A stretch of 64,000 nucleotides of DNA from the NCBI GenBank assembly GCA_949741915.1, contig CATJOM010000048.1, positions 124,001 to 188,000 of the forward strand, given 5' to 3'. This DNA is from an uncultured Candidatus Melainabacteria bacterium. GTDB lineage: Bacteria > Cyanobacteriota > Vampirovibrionia > Gastranaerophilales > Gastranaerophilaceae. The position numbers were made by a program, and so were the translations under genes. The notes beneath the pieces are model-generated. The model was given only the letters and a program-made list of their open reading frames with translations, did not search any database and was not told where the DNA came from. Shown here in pieces: positions 46,554-56,337 of this stretch (positions are counted from its first letter, which is position 1; each line of letters opens with the position of its first letter).

Positions 46554-47555
46554 TTATTTAAGATTTTCCCTAAGCCTTACAACTGCAGAACCCCAAGCCA
46601 TACCAGCACCAAATGCGCAAAGAATTGCCTTGGATGGTGTTTTAATTTTACCGGATTCAAGCGCTTCAGCAAGTGCAATCGGAACAGAAGCTGCAGAAGT
46701 ATTTCCATACTTATCAATATTTACAATAACTTTTTCATCATCAAATTCAAGTCTGCTTTGAAGCCCTTCAATAATTCTCAAATTTGCTTGATGAGGCACA
46801 AGGTAATCAATATCTTTAGGTTCCAAACTCGCATCTTTTAGGCAATGCATAATAGATTCAGGCATTGTCTGCACTACAAATTTATAAACCTCTTTTCCAT
46901 TCATAGTAATTTTTTGTTGGCCCAAGCCTGCTGGCTCAACTAATGGACAGTTATCTCCAACTAAATTCATTGTTATATGCCTACCCATTGTACCATCAGC
47001 ATTAATATTCAATGCTAGAATGTCATCATTGCCATCTGAGGATTCACTCATTATAATGGCACCCGCGCCATCTCCAAAAAGAACGCAGCTAGCCCTATCA
47101 TTCCAATCTAAAAATTTAGAATTTGTATCAGTGGCAACCAAAAGCACATTTTTATATTTGCCTGTAGCAATGAAGCTTCTACCTATTTCAAGCGCATAAA
47201 GCATACCTGTACATGCTGCCGTTATATCAAAAGCTACAGCATTTCTTGCACCTATGGCTTCCTGAATAGCACAGCCAGTTGAAGGGTAAATATTGTAAGG
47301 ATTTGATGTGGCAACAACTATTAAATCTATATCCTCGCCGCATAAATCTGATTTACGAAGTGCATCTTCTGCAGCCTTTATGCCGAAAAAGGTAGAATTC
47401 TCATCTCCATTTGCTATGTATCTCTGTTTTATTCCTGTCCGAGTCGAAATCCATTCATCTGAAGTATCTAAAATTTTTGTTAAATCATCATTTGTTATAA
47501 CAGTTTCGGGTATAGCCATTCCTATAGAGCGGATTTGCACAGGTTTATAGTTCAT
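46554..47555 (-). CDS. fabH: 3-oxoacyl-ACP synthase III FabH
   Basis: 333 residues from the ATG at 47555 (AAGGA about 11 bases upstream); an ATG at 47567 has its purine-rich site touching the codon and is less likely. Starts fatty acid synthesis by condensing acetyl-CoA with malonyl-ACP. Catalytic Cys in FDITAACTGMLYAL, His in LVPHQANLRIIEG and Asn in KYGNTSAASVPIAL. It lies about 30 bp after plsX. Confidence 0.96.
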   Translation of the reverse strand: MNYKPVQIRSIGMAIPETVITNDDLTKILDTSDEWISTRTGIKQRYIANGDENSTFFGIKAAEDALRKSDLCGEDIDLIVVATSNPYNIYPSTGCAIQEAIGARNAVAFDITAACTGMLYALEIGRSFIATGKYKNVLLVATDTNSKFLDWNDRASCVLFGDGAGAIIMSESSDGNDDILALNINADGTMGRHITMNLVGDNCPLVEPAGLGQQKITMNGKEVYKFVVQTMPESIMHCLKDASLEPKDIDYLVPHQANLRIIEGLQSRLEFDDEKVIVNIDKYGNTSAASVPIALAEALESGKIKTPSKAILCAFGAGMAWGSAVVRLRENLK

Positions 47556-47587
47556 TTGTTTTATCATCCTTTATTTTAGGTTTATTT

Positions 47588-48637
47588 CTACTGAAAAAAT
47601 TCTGCAATTTTTTTATTTACGCCAGTTTCAACTGCTTCTTTAGCAACTCTTACAGCATTTTTAATTGCATATGCAGTACTTCTGCCATGGGCAATAACCG
47701 TGATGCCTTTAACACCCAAAAGCAATGCGCCACCAAATTCTTCATAATTGATTCTTTTGTAAATTCTTTTCATAAAGGGTTTTGCAAGAAGTCCTATGAT
47801 TTTTGAAATAATGTTACTGTTAAATTCTTCCTTAATCATTTCAAAAAGCATCAATGAAGACCCTTCAATTATTTTAAGAGCAACGTTTCCTGTAAAACCA
47901 TCACAAATTATAACATCACAGTTGCCATGGAAAATTTCTTTGCCCTCAACATTTCCAATAAAGTTAATTCCTTGCTCATTCTCCTGTAGCATTTTATATG
48001 CTGTCTGAACAAGCTCGTTACCCTTGCCGGCTTCTTCGCCAATATTTAGAATTCCAACAGATGGATTACTTCTATCATAAACATTTTTTACAAATGTTGC
48101 CCCCATAATTGCAAACTGGCACAGCATTTCAGGGGTACAGCTACTGTTGGCCCCAGCATCTAATAATACAAAAGGTTCTTTCACGGAGGGCAGTGTAACG
48201 CAAATTGCAGGTCTTTCTATACCCTTAAGCCTGCCTAGCCCAAACAAGCTTGAGGCCATAGCAGCACCAGTTGAACCTGCAGCAACAACTGCATCTGATC
48301 TGCCTTGTGCAACTGCATCTACAGTTAAAACTATTGAAGATTTTTTCTTTTTCCTTATGGCTTGCCCTACGGCTTCACCCATCTCTATTACTTCATCTGC
48401 ATGGGTAATGATTACATCTAGTTTAGATAAATCCACTTTAATGCTGTGGCTAAAATATCCACCACGCAAAGATTTAATACCATTTTTCTGAATCTTATCA
48501 ATTTCAGCCTTGATTTCATCTGCTTTACCGACAAGTTCTATCGGGATACCATAATCAAGAGCAGCCCAAATGGCACCCTTTACAATTTCTCTTGGTGCAT
48601 GGTCTCCTCCCATAGCATCTATTGCTATTCTTGTCAT
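47588..48637 (-). CDS. plsX: phosphate acyltransferase PlsX
   Basis: 349 residues from the ATG at 48637, chosen for GAGGAAG 8 bases upstream and the family start MTRIAIDAMGGDHAP; the frame stays open further upstream into rpmF but without family similarity. Makes acyl-phosphate from acyl-ACP for phospholipid synthesis. Family motifs: DAMGGDHAP, SDAVVAAGSTGAAMASS, VLLDAGANSSCTPEML, VIICDGFTGNVALK. The rpmF-plsX-fabH-fabD-fabG order matches many bacteria. Confidence 0.95.
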   Translation of the reverse strand: MTRIAIDAMGGDHAPREIVKGAIWAALDYGIPIELVGKADEIKAEIDKIQKNGIKSLRGGYFSHSIKVDLSKLDVIITHADEVIEMGEAVGQAIRKKKKSSIVLTVDAVAQGRSDAVVAAGSTGAAMASSLFGLGRLKGIERPAICVTLPSVKEPFVLLDAGANSSCTPEMLCQFAIMGATFVKNVYDRSNPSVGILNIGEEAGKGNELVQTAYKMLQENEQGINFIGNVEGKEIFHGNCDVIICDGFTGNVALKIIEGSSLMLFEMIKEEFNSNIISKIIGLLAKPFMKRIYKRINYEEFGGALLLGVKGITVIAHGRSTAYAIKNAVRVAKEAVETGVNKKIAEFFQ

Positions 48638-48713
48638 AATACTAACTTCCTCAAAACAAGTCTTATCTGATAACTTAGGGCAGGCATTTTCCATGCCTGC
48701 CTTTAGTTTAAAT

Positions 48714-49067
48714 TTATTCTTTATCTTCTGTATCGCCTTTTTTAGATTTTCTGGTTCTTTTTGGTTTTTCTTCGCTTTCGGAAACTTCGGCTTTAGTTTC
48801 TGCATCATCAACAGGTTTAGCTTCCGTTTCAATGACCTTGCTTTCAGCCTTTTTTGATTCTTTCACGCTATTTTCAACTGTGGCATCTGTTTGACCTTTG
48901 ATGCTTACAACTTTATTTTTATATGTTCCACATTCAGGGCAAACAGTATGAGTCAATACTATGCTTCCACAATTTTTACAAGTAGTTGTGGCCGGAACCG
49001 TTGCTTTCCAGTTGGCTCTTCTTTTTGCTTGGGCTGATCTGCCTGTTCTTTTCTTTGGTACTGCCAT
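48714..49067 (-). CDS. rpmF: ribosomal protein bL32 with long acidic/basic tail
   Basis: 117 residues. The first ~57 are ordinary bL32: MAVPKKRTGRSAQAKRRANW and a zinc ribbon with Cys30, Cys33, Cys43 and Cys46 (CKNC ... CPEC). The remaining ~60 residues are a charged, Glu/Lys/Ala-rich tail (ESKKAESKVIETEAKPVDDA ... KRTRKSKKGDTEDKE) not found in standard bL32. AAAGGA 9 bases before the ATG. First gene of the lipid cluster. Confidence 0.93.
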   Translation of the reverse strand: MAVPKKRTGRSAQAKRRANWKATVPATTTCKNCGSIVLTHTVCPECGTYKNKVVSIKGQTDATVENSVKESKKAESKVIETEAKPVDDAETKAEVSESEEKPKRTRKSKKGDTEDKE

Positions 49068-49140
49068 TTTTCATATTCCTTTTATTTTAAATAGTTAATT
49101 GTTATCTGATTTTAACATAAACATAAAATAATTGTCATAA

Positions 49141-49191
49141 AAAAAGTCGTCCTTGTCAATATTTATAATAATATTTTAAGGACAACTTTTT
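49141..49191 (-). terminator. terminator after the winged-helix gene
   Basis: AAAAAGT-x-GTCCTT pairs with AAGGAC-x-ACTTTTT (one internal mismatch) around an AT-rich loop. On the minus strand it is followed by a T-run. It lies 60 bp after the stop at 49253. Confidence 0.75.
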
Positions 49192-49252
49192 GCATTTTTT
49201 ATTTGCAAGTTTATTGTTAGCATATTAAAAATGCCAGATTTTGCATTATTTT

Positions 49253-49456
49253 TTATATAAGACTAACTTTTGTATAAGCGCCTTTTCTTTCAATATTAAC
49301 TTTATCTTCTCTTGCTAACCAGCCAAGGCTTAAGCTTGTAAAGTTTGCATCAAGATTAAGGTCTTTTTGCATTTTTTTTGTAGTAACTTCCCCATTTTCT
49401 GAAAGATAGTTGTAAACTTCGCCAACTGCTTCAATAATGCTTTCTTGTAATCTCAT
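49253..49456 (-). CDS. winged-helix protein (DUF2582-like)
   Basis: 67 residues; AAGGAG 6 bases before the ATG. A compact winged helix: VGEVYNYLSENGEVTTKKMQ, then a recognition helix TSLSLGWLAREDKV and a wing VNIERKGAYTKVSL. This agrees with the small DUF2582 (PF10771) family, also found in cyanobacteria-related and Bacteroidetes genomes. Probably binds DNA, target unknown. Own terminator. Confidence 0.8.
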   Translation of the reverse strand: MRLQESIIEAVGEVYNYLSENGEVTTKKMQKDLNLDANFTSLSLGWLAREDKVNIERKGAYTKVSLI

Positions 49457-49623
49457 CTTTTTCTCTCCTTTTAACTAACTATGATGACATATATTTGTGT
49501 ATTTTTTACAAAAGTAAACAATTTCACAAAATTTGAGCGTATATAATTTGTATTAGCTCTTTCTTTATGTATATAATAGAAAATAGATTTTGAAATGTAA
49601 ATGGAACAAATGGAGGAGAAATT

Positions 49624-50115
49624 TTGAAAAAAGGCAAAAGTTTTGTATATGGAGATGATGTTGATACTGACGTAATAATCCCTGCAAGATATCTAAATAC
49701 AAGTGACCCTAATGAATTGGCCGAACACTGCATGGAAGACATTGACAAAGATTTCCACAAAAACGTTCAAAAGGATGATTTTATTGTAGCAGGTGATAAT
49801 TTTGGCTGTGGTTCAAGTCGTGAACATGCCCCCATATCCATTAAGGCCTCAGGAGTTAGTGCTGTAATTGCTAAAAGTTTTGCAAGAATTTTCTATAGAA
49901 ATGCCATAAATATAGGGCTTGTTATAATAGAAAACAACGAGCTTCCTGATGAAACTAAAAATGGCGATGAAATTTGTATGGATTTAGATAACGGAATTGT
50001 TAAAAATCTAACTACGGGTAAAGAATACAAAGTAAGCGTATATCCAAAAGAAATTCAGGAATTAATAAACACAGGTGGTCTTGTAAACTATACAAAAAAG
50101 AAATTAGGAGTTTAG
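49624..50115 (+). CDS. leuD: 3-isopropylmalate dehydratase small subunit
   Basis: 163 residues, the short archaeal/bacterial form. TTG start with GGAGGAG 6 bases upstream. Motifs: [32 protein letters not shown] and [16 protein letters not shown], typical of the swivelling aconitase small domain. With LeuC (not in window) it isomerises 2-isopropylmalate in leucine synthesis. Followed 14 bp later by leuB. Confidence 0.95.
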   Translation: MKKGKSFVYGDDVDTDVIIPARYLNTSDPNELAEHCMEDIDKDFHKNVQKDDFIVAGDNFGCGSSREHAPISIKASGVSAVIAKSFARIFYRNAINIGLVIIENNELPDETKNGDEICMDLDNGIVKNLTTGKEYKVSVYPKEIQELINTGGLVNYTKKKLGV

Positions 50116-50129
50116 ATTAGGAGTTTTTA

Positions 50130-51233
50130 ATGAAAGAATATAAAGTAGCTGTTGTTGCAGGCGACGGTATTGGCCCTGAAATAATTGATGAAGCCAAGAA
50201 AGTACTTAACGCAGCTGAAAAAGTTTTTGACTTTAAACTTGAATATAAAGATGAATTAATTGGCGGAATAGCTTACGAAAAAACTGGAGTTCCTTTGCCT
50301 GATGAAACCATCAAAACAGCCAAGGAAGCAGATGCAGTTATGCTTGGCGCAGTTGGAGACTGGAAATACGATACACTTCCGCCAGCAGTAAGACCAGAAA
50401 GAGCTTTGCTTGGAATCAGAAAGGCACTTGGCTTATTTGCAAACCTCCGTCCTGCAATAGTTTGGGACGAATTAGTATCATCAAGCCCCCTGAAGCCTGA
50501 AAATGTATCTGGTGTCGATATTATGATAATAAGGGAATTAACAGGTGATGTTTATTTTGGCGAGCCCAAGGGAATTGAAGTACGCCTTGATAAAGATGGA
50601 AATGGTAAAAAATTTGGCTTCAATAATATGATATATTCCGAGGATGAAGTTAGAAGGATTGCAAAAATCGCCTTTGAAACTGCAATGGTAAGAGGCAAAA
50701 AGCTTTGTTCGGTTGATAAGGCAAATGTACTTGATGTTTCAAGATTGTGGCGCGAAGTAATTCTTGAAGTTGCAAAAGACTATCCAGAAGTTGAATTATC
50801 ACACATGTATGTTGATAATGCAGCAATGCAATTGATTAGGGCGCCAAAACAATTTGATACAATTGTTACGGGCAACATTTTCGGTGATATCTTATCCGAT
50901 GAAGCATCAATGCTTTCAGGCTCTCTTGGCCTTCTTCCAAGCGCAAGCCTTGGTGAAGTCGGAAAAACTTCACTATATGAACCCATCCATGGTTCTGCAC
51001 CTGATTTAAGAGGCAAAGATGTGGTAAATCCTATTGCAACGATACTTTCTGCCGGCATGATGCTTAAATATTCATTCAAGATAGATGAAGCTTATGATTT
51101 GATTGAAAAATCCATTAAGGATGTACTTAAAGACGGTTACAGAACTGCTGATATAATGTCCGACAATAAGGAACTCGTGGGCACAAAACGCATGGGTGAT
51201 TTAATCAAAGATAAAGTATTAAAGGCAAAATAG
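50130..51233 (+). CDS. leuB: 3-isopropylmalate dehydrogenase
   Basis: 367 residues. Oxidises and decarboxylates 3-isopropylmalate with NAD+. N-terminal [34 protein letters not shown] (Tyr of LeuB), [17 protein letters not shown], metal-binding [27 protein letters not shown] and [17 protein letters not shown]. All active-site regions are intact. AGGAG before the ATG. leuD-leuB-racemase form a compact operon. Confidence 0.96.
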   Translation: MKEYKVAVVAGDGIGPEIIDEAKKVLNAAEKVFDFKLEYKDELIGGIAYEKTGVPLPDETIKTAKEADAVMLGAVGDWKYDTLPPAVRPERALLGIRKALGLFANLRPAIVWDELVSSSPLKPENVSGVDIMIIRELTGDVYFGEPKGIEVRLDKDGNGKKFGFNNMIYSEDEVRRIAKIAFETAMVRGKKLCSVDKANVLDVSRLWREVILEVAKDYPEVELSHMYVDNAAMQLIRAPKQFDTIVTGNIFGDILSDEASMLSGSLGLLPSASLGEVGKTSLYEPIHGSAPDLRGKDVVNPIATILSAGMMLKYSFKIDEAYDLIEKSIKDVLKDGYRTADIMSDNKELVGTKRMGDLIKDKVLKAK

Positions 51234-51923
51234 ATGGAAACAATCGGCATAATAGGCGGAATGAGCTTTGAATCTACCATTGAATATTACAAAATACTTA
51301 ATGCAATGGTGAATAAAAAGTTTGGAGGCCTGCATAGTGCTAAAATTTTAATGGAAAGCTATGATTTTGATACAATTGCAAAACTCCAGAAATCAGGAGA
51401 CTGGCAGAAGCTTGGGGAAATTCTTGCTGTTTCTGCTAAGAAACTTGAAAATGCAGGTGCTAATTATATTATGATAGCAACAAATACCATGCATAATGTT
51501 GCAGGTGCCGTTCAAAATAATATAAACATTCCGCTTATTCATATTGCCGATGCTGCAGCAGATTGTATTAAAGAAATCGGCTGCAAAACGGTTTTGCTTC
51601 TTGGCACCAAATATACGATGAAAGAATCGTTTTATACAAAAAAGCTTGTTGGTGAATATGATTTCAATGTTATAGTGCCTGATGAAAATGAAATGGATAT
51701 TATTCATAATATTATTTTTAATGAGCTTTGCGTGGGAAGGATTCTGGATAAATCACGGCAGGAAATCCTTAAAATCATAGAAAAATATAAGGATTTTGGC
51801 GCCCAATGTGTTGTTTTGGGGTGCACAGAACTTCCAAACCTGATAAATGATAAAACGGTTTTCGGAATTCCTGTTATTAATACCGTATATGCACATTGCA
51901 GGGCTATTATAAATTTAGTTTAA
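51234..51923 (+). CDS. aspartate/glutamate racemase family protein
   Basis: 229 residues, starting on the base after the leuB stop. N-terminal IGIIGGMSFESTIEYYK. The first catalytic position is Thr83 in ATNTMHNV rather than Cys. The second is Cys197 in VVLGCTELPNL. The Thr83/Cys197 pair has been described for the E. coli L-aspartate/glutamate-specific racemase, so an active enzyme with that preference is likely; the numbering agrees exactly. It may supply D-amino acids for peptidoglycan or simply be a passenger of the leucine operon. Confidence 0.85.
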   Translation: METIGIIGGMSFESTIEYYKILNAMVNKKFGGLHSAKILMESYDFDTIAKLQKSGDWQKLGEILAVSAKKLENAGANYIMIATNTMHNVAGAVQNNINIPLIHIADAAADCIKEIGCKTVLLLGTKYTMKESFYTKKLVGEYDFNVIVPDENEMDIIHNIIFNELCVGRILDKSRQEILKIIEKYKDFGAQCVVLGCTELPNLINDKTVFGIPVINTVYAHCRAIINLV

Positions 51924-51946
51924 TATTGTTTTTGGAGTTACCAATA

Positions 51947-52366
51947 ATGTACAAGAAAATACTTATTTTATTTATAACCGTCTTTGTTTTTGGACACACT
52001 TTCGTATTTGCAAAAACAAATTATACATATGATACTGCATCATTAAAATATAATTCAAAAGAGGCCTATGAATATTACAGAGACAACATCAACGAGGCAG
52101 TATATAAGACTATGCCAAGAAGTTTTTCATATAAAAACAGAGAGCCCCAGTTTGCAATTACGGTGAATAAGACTGGGCATGTTGATAAGGCTTGGATTCT
52201 AGTCAGCTCAGGCTCAAAAAAATATGATGAAAAGGTAATAAAAAGACTGCAAGAAGCGGAATTGCCGGGTTATTCCGATTATCTGAGCGCAAAGCAATTG
52301 ACTTTCAGGTATAAAATCAGAAAACAGACAAAGATTATTCCAATTCCTATTCCTCTTTGGTTTTAG
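51947..52366 (+). CDS. periplasmic TonB-C-like protein
   Basis: 139 residues from the ATG at 51947 (GGAG 9 bases upstream). Signal peptide YKKILILFITVFVFGHTFVFA. The mature part resembles the TonB C-terminal fold (YEYYRDNINEAVYKTMPRSF; AITVNKTGHVDKAWILVSSG; RLQEAELPGYSDYL), without the membrane anchor plus proline-rich region of a full TonB. Possibly a cell-envelope protein. Last gene of the leuDB operon direction, 23 bp after the racemase. Confidence 0.7.
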   Translation: MYKKILILFITVFVFGHTFVFAKTNYTYDTASLKYNSKEAYEYYRDNINEAVYKTMPRSFSYKNREPQFAITVNKTGHVDKAWILVSSGSKKYDEKVIKRLQEAELPGYSDYLSAKQLTFRYKIRKQTKIIPIPIPLWF

Positions 52367-52471
52367 GGATTTGTGCACATGTTTGCGCTAATTTTAGATG
52401 TTAGTTAGTGTTAATGAGTCTATTTAATTACTTTTATGAATGCAAGCGGGTGCAGCGTGGTTTTGTGCTAA

Positions 52472-54278
52472 TTATTTTGTCAGGTTTGAGGATGTAAATC
52501 TTGCAAACGGATTTTTGTTTGATTTTACAGTTTGCTTTTGTGTGTTTTTAGAATTGGTGTCGAATCGCTCTTCTTTGGTGTTTAAATTATTATAATTTGC
52601 AAAATGCCTGTAGTCTTTTAAGTCTTCTATTGCAAGCATATGTGCAACGCGTGATGATTGTTTTTGTTCCTTTGTCACAAATATATCAAGGATAACTGCA
52701 GGAAGCATTGATGCAAAAGCTGGGGCAAGTGCTTTTATCATGCTCTTGGCGTCAATGCTGTCGTTCTTTAAAGCCTTGCCAAGCTGTGTCATAGAAAGAA
52801 CTGAACCCGCAATAGAGGTTATGGTTATTCCATATTCTTTAACTATTTGCCCTAAGGCCTCTGTATTTTCAGAATACGTTTGCGATTTATCATCAATTTT
52901 GTTAAAGGTCTTAAAAACATTTTCTTGCAGTTGTTTTGCGTCATTCTTTTGTTTTTCCGAGAGTGTGATGCGGTTTTTTGCAAGTTTTAGCTGTTTGTTT
53001 TTGTCACCGTTTTCTTTAATGTATTTTTCATACTCTTTATTTTCTTTTAGGGCCCTTAAATAAAATTTAAAGATGTTTTCTTTCTTTTTATTTGGAGCTG
53101 TGGCTTGAATGTCATCCAGCTTTTCATCGTCAACATACATAAGTTTTTCAGGGTTGTTTTGAAAATCCTGCATAACCTTAAATCTTGCCACTCTTGAAGC
53201 TTGTTTTTGCAGCTTTGTTGATATAATTGAAACCGGTATCATGGCAATAAAGGTTGTAATCACCGGAATAAGATTTAAGCCGCCTGCTTCTTTTAAATTT
53301 TTATATCCGTCCAGTATTTTAAGAATATTGCCGCTTAACTTGTTAGCTTTTTTATCTGCCGCTTTTGCCAATAATGAAGCAATGCCCCTTATTGCAAAGC
53401 CTGCCGCAGCGCCTAATAAGGCCCCGCTTGCGACAAATGTATTTGTGCCAAGCTCAACATCCTCTGCATAATCCTGAGAGGCAGTATCAATTTCTTCCAC
53501 GATTTGTGTTATCATTTCCTGTTCTTCTTTTGCGGTTTGAACAGCTTCTTTGCTTAATGGTTTGTTGAAATTTTTCTTATTCTCTTCAAAAAGTTTATTT
53601 TGCTCTTCAAGATAGTCTTTAACTTCCTGATTATCAGATGTTAAAGATTTTAGCGTTGCAATAGCTTCCTTGAGTGCGGTTGGAGGTTTTTGCTTTTCTG
53701 TTTCTTCCTTAATCTCAACACTTTCCGATAGTGCCTGTACTTCTTTTAGCTGTTCGTCATTAAGGATGGCGAATTGGTTTTCTGATTTTAATTCTTTGTT
53801 AACCGCCTCATGACGTCCTACTTTTGAAGCAAATATTTCCTGTTTTACGGCCCAGCTTATAACAGGTGCTGCTGCTATCATTCCTGCGATTGAAGTAATG
53901 ATGGTCGGCACTTGGTTGAACAGCAGCATTTTTGTTTCATCCATTTTTTTAAGAGCTTGCAGCCCCTTTTTTACTTTTTGCAAATAATAAAAACGGGACG
54001 GCTGCAGCCAACGAAATTATGGATATGGCAGTTTGCTGCAGTGCTTCAACGGCAATTTCTGCGTTTTCTGCCTTCACCTGGGAATATTCATCCATAGTGT
54101 CTACTGCATCTAATACAGCCTTAGCTTTTTGCAGATGCTTTTGTTTTTCGGCTTCTGATAATGGATTATTTTTAAAATAAAGCTCTTTTTTAGCCGCGCG
54201 TTCATTTCTTTGTTGTTTCCATTTGGCATATTTTGGCTTATTGCTTCTGTATTCAAGGTAGCTGTTTAAAATTTCCAT
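52472..54278 (-). pseudogene. repeat membrane protein, frameshifted in an A6G4 run
   Basis: Two frames belong together. Part 1 (54278 to 53949): charged helices, then AVEALQQTAISIISLAAAVPFLLFAKSKKG. Part 2, from about 53970: KKGLQALKKMDETKMLLFNQ, then 480 more residues. They join at AAAAAAGGGG (about 53961-53970), where one extra base breaks the frame. The joined protein (~600 residues) has three similar modules, each a hydrophobic hairpin plus a basic helix: KQEIFASKVGRHEAV, STKLQKQASRVARFKVM and TKEQKQSSRVAHMLAIEDLK. The pattern suggests repeated membrane-associated units. No family recognised. Confidence 0.7.
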
Positions 54279-54393
54279 TAAAATACTTTCAGGCGCTTGT
54301 ACGTTATTTTAAAACACCTGAAATAAATTGTTTGCTATGCATTAATGAAAAAGTTTAAAAATGTAACTTTTCTTAATAAAAACAGCTGCCTTT

Positions 54394-55020
54394 TTATTGG
54401 GCAAGGTTTTTGCTTACTTCAATTAAATCCAACACTTTTTTATAGACGTAATCAGGGTCTCTAACATCTCCGATTGCTACAATGTAATCATGGAAACTTC
54501 CAACGCACACAAAAGAAATATTGCCAAGATTTGACATTTTTTGGAGAGGGCCTTTGGTTACGCTTGAATCCAAGATTGAGGTGTATTCAAGATACCTGAA
54601 TTTACCATCAAAAGCGTTATATGTATATTCCATTTTAGTCTGGTAAAATGTAAATTTTCTTGCCATCGTGTTTTTTCTTGCAATGTAGACAGACAAAAGG
54701 AAGGTGAGAGCAAAAAATGTTCCGCCAGTTGTCCAAAAAATAAACTGATAGTCAAGAAAACCCATAAAGCTCAAAACAACAGTTAAAAATGTTCCAACAG
54801 TAGCCGTTGCAACTATACCTATAAACAATGCCAGAAAAAATGCCCTGATTGATATTATTGTCATATCAAATGCCGGCTTAATATTGAATACTAATTCTTC
54901 GTCTCTTGGCCTGGGTATTATGGTTTTAGTTTTAAGTTTTTTATTTTCCATGCTCCCACCGCATCTGCTGCAGCAAAGAGCATTATCTGGTAATTTTTGA
55001 CCGCAAAATTTGCACTGCAT
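54394..55020 (-). CDS. zinc-ribbon membrane protein with bacterial PH-like domain
   Basis: 208 residues; AGGA 5 bases before the ATG. N-terminal zinc ribbon MQCKFCGQKLPDNALCCSRC (CxxC ... CxxC). Two membrane helices at about 55-115 (AFFLALFIGIVATATVGTFL; FWTTGGTFFALTFLLSVYIA). Then a soluble domain RKFTFYQTKMEYTYNAFDGK ... YLEYTSILDSSVTKGPLQKM ... YIVAIGDVRDPDYVYKKVLD, resembling bPH (YdbS/YdbT-like) domains. Function unknown, probably envelope-related. Confidence 0.75.
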   Translation of the reverse strand: MQCKFCGQKLPDNALCCSRCGGSMENKKLKTKTIIPRPRDEELVFNIKPAFDMTIISIRAFFLALFIGIVATATVGTFLTVVLSFMGFLDYQFIFWTTGGTFFALTFLLSVYIARKNTMARKFTFYQTKMEYTYNAFDGKFRYLEYTSILDSSVTKGPLQKMSNLGNISFVCVGSFHDYIVAIGDVRDPDYVYKKVLDLIEVSKNLAQ

Positions 55021-55092
55021 AGAAGTCCTACTTTATTTATTTTATGCTTATAAATGTAACATAAATTTTAAATAATAAATAGTAAAAATTAA

Positions 55093-55455
55093 TTAAATAT
55101 GTCGAAAATTTACATACAAATAAATAATGTAAAATAAACTTATCAAAAATACAGCAATTTGAAGAATTGTAAAAAGTCTTAAATTCCTATAAGATGCAAA
55201 GTTTCCTATTGCAAATGGAAATACGAAAAACATTATTAAAAACGGACTTTGCATATATTGTGCAACAAATATATATCTTATTGCCGCAGCAATAAGCCCT
55301 GCAAGATAAAGGAACAACAAAACAGATAAATATACTGAATAATACGCTCTAAGCTTTGGTTCTGTTGCTTCTTTAAATACATATACCATGCCAAAAATCA
55401 GAGATAGTATTAATAATAAATTTATAAGTATCAAAATAATCAATAGACTTTGCAA
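55093..55455 (-). CDS. small four-helix membrane protein
   Basis: 120 residues; TTG start with AGGAG 8 bases upstream. About four membrane helices (LLIILILINLLLILSLIFGM; AYYSVYLSVLLFLYLAGLIA; FLIMFFVFPFAIGNFASY; LFTILQIAVFLISLFYIIYL). No motif recognised. It follows the hydrolase gene by 16 bp and is probably in the same operon. Confidence 0.7.
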   Translation of the reverse strand: MQSLLIILILINLLLILSLIFGMVYVFKEATEPKLRAYYSVYLSVLLFLYLAGLIAAAIRYIFVAQYMQSPFLIMFFVFPFAIGNFASYRNLRLFTILQIAVFLISLFYIIYLYVNFRHI

Positions 55456-55471
55456 GTTTCATTCTCCTTTA

Positions 55472-56332
55472 TTATTTTTTACTTTGGAGCTCTTTTAGGG
55501 AAACATCTCTTTGATATGAAAGCGCATCAGTGAACTCAAGTGTTTTATTATATACACTCTCCTTTTCATTATCATAAAGCACTAGATGATAGCTATCTTT
55601 AAGCTCCATATATTCCTTATAAAAAGATGATATGTTATTAAAAACAAATTTTGCACTTTTTGTACTTGTCAAATCATCTTCAAGGGAATGTACAAGAAGA
55701 ATAGGCGCCTGGACTTTTTTAATATTACGTCTTACTTTTTTTGAAAGCAGCAACAATTCATATATAGAGCTTAATGGATAATTATCCATTGCAACAGTAT
55801 TTTTACTCATAAGTTTTGAAATAGTATTTCTTACCTTGATGTTCTTGATGCCGTAAGGTTCTCTTTCAGGAAAAGTATAATAATACCTTAAGATTGTATA
55901 GAGTCCAATTGGCATAAGGAAGTTATACCAGGGAATTGTCCAGCCATCTAAAAATAAAGTTGTTGATAGACATATAAGTCCAGTTATATCTTTATTTTCC
56001 TGCGCCAAATTCAAGGCAAGTACTGCACCAAGGCATAATCCTCCAACAAAAAAATCAGCATAGTTTTTTCTAAGTTCTTTATATCTGTCATTTACAAAGT
56101 CTCGCCAATCCTGCTCCTTAACAGAATAGATATCAACAGGATGATCGCCATGCCCAGGCAAGCAGTAGCAGTATACATCAAAGCCTTTATCATACAAAAA
56201 TTTTGCATATTTTTTTAATTCAAAAGGACTTCCTGTCAAACCATGAAAGAGCATGGCAGCACGATTTGGCAGAACGGTTTCTCTATGAACTAAAATATAA
56301 TCCATATCGCTTTTTCTAACTTTTATATTCAT
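55472..56332 (-). CDS. alpha/beta hydrolase with Cys nucleophile
   Basis: 286 residues. Alpha/beta-hydrolase fold: oxyanion region FHGLTGSPFELKKYAKFL, CLPGHGDHP, nucleophile elbow GGLCLGAVLAL with Cys100 in place of the usual Ser, acid in VHSLEDDLTS, and His in DSYHLVLYD. Closest in plan to lysophospholipase/carboxylesterase types. Cys nucleophiles occur in dienelactone hydrolases and some thioesterases, so activity is plausible. It lies 5 bp after the aminotransferase gene, in one operon with it and a HAD phosphatase. Confidence 0.8.
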   Translation of the reverse strand: MNIKVRKSDMDYILVHRETVLPNRAAMLFHGLTGSPFELKKYAKFLYDKGFDVYCYCLPGHGDHPVDIYSVKEQDWRDFVNDRYKELRKNYADFFVGGLCLGAVLALNLAQENKDITGLICLSTTLFLDGWTIPWYNFLMPIGLYTILRYYYTFPEREPYGIKNIKVRNTISKLMSKNTVAMDNYPLSSIYELLLLSKKVRRNIKKVQAPILLVHSLEDDLTSTKSAKFVFNNISSFYKEYMELKDSYHLVLYDNEKESVYNKTLEFTDALSYQRDVSLKELQSKK

Positions 56333-56337
56333 ATTTT

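Noticed and set aside
53961-53970. Programmed -1 frameshift (dnaX-like A AAA AAG)
   Set aside because: The A-run is in the wrong phase and the required shift is +1 relative to the upstream frame, so an indel is the simpler reading.
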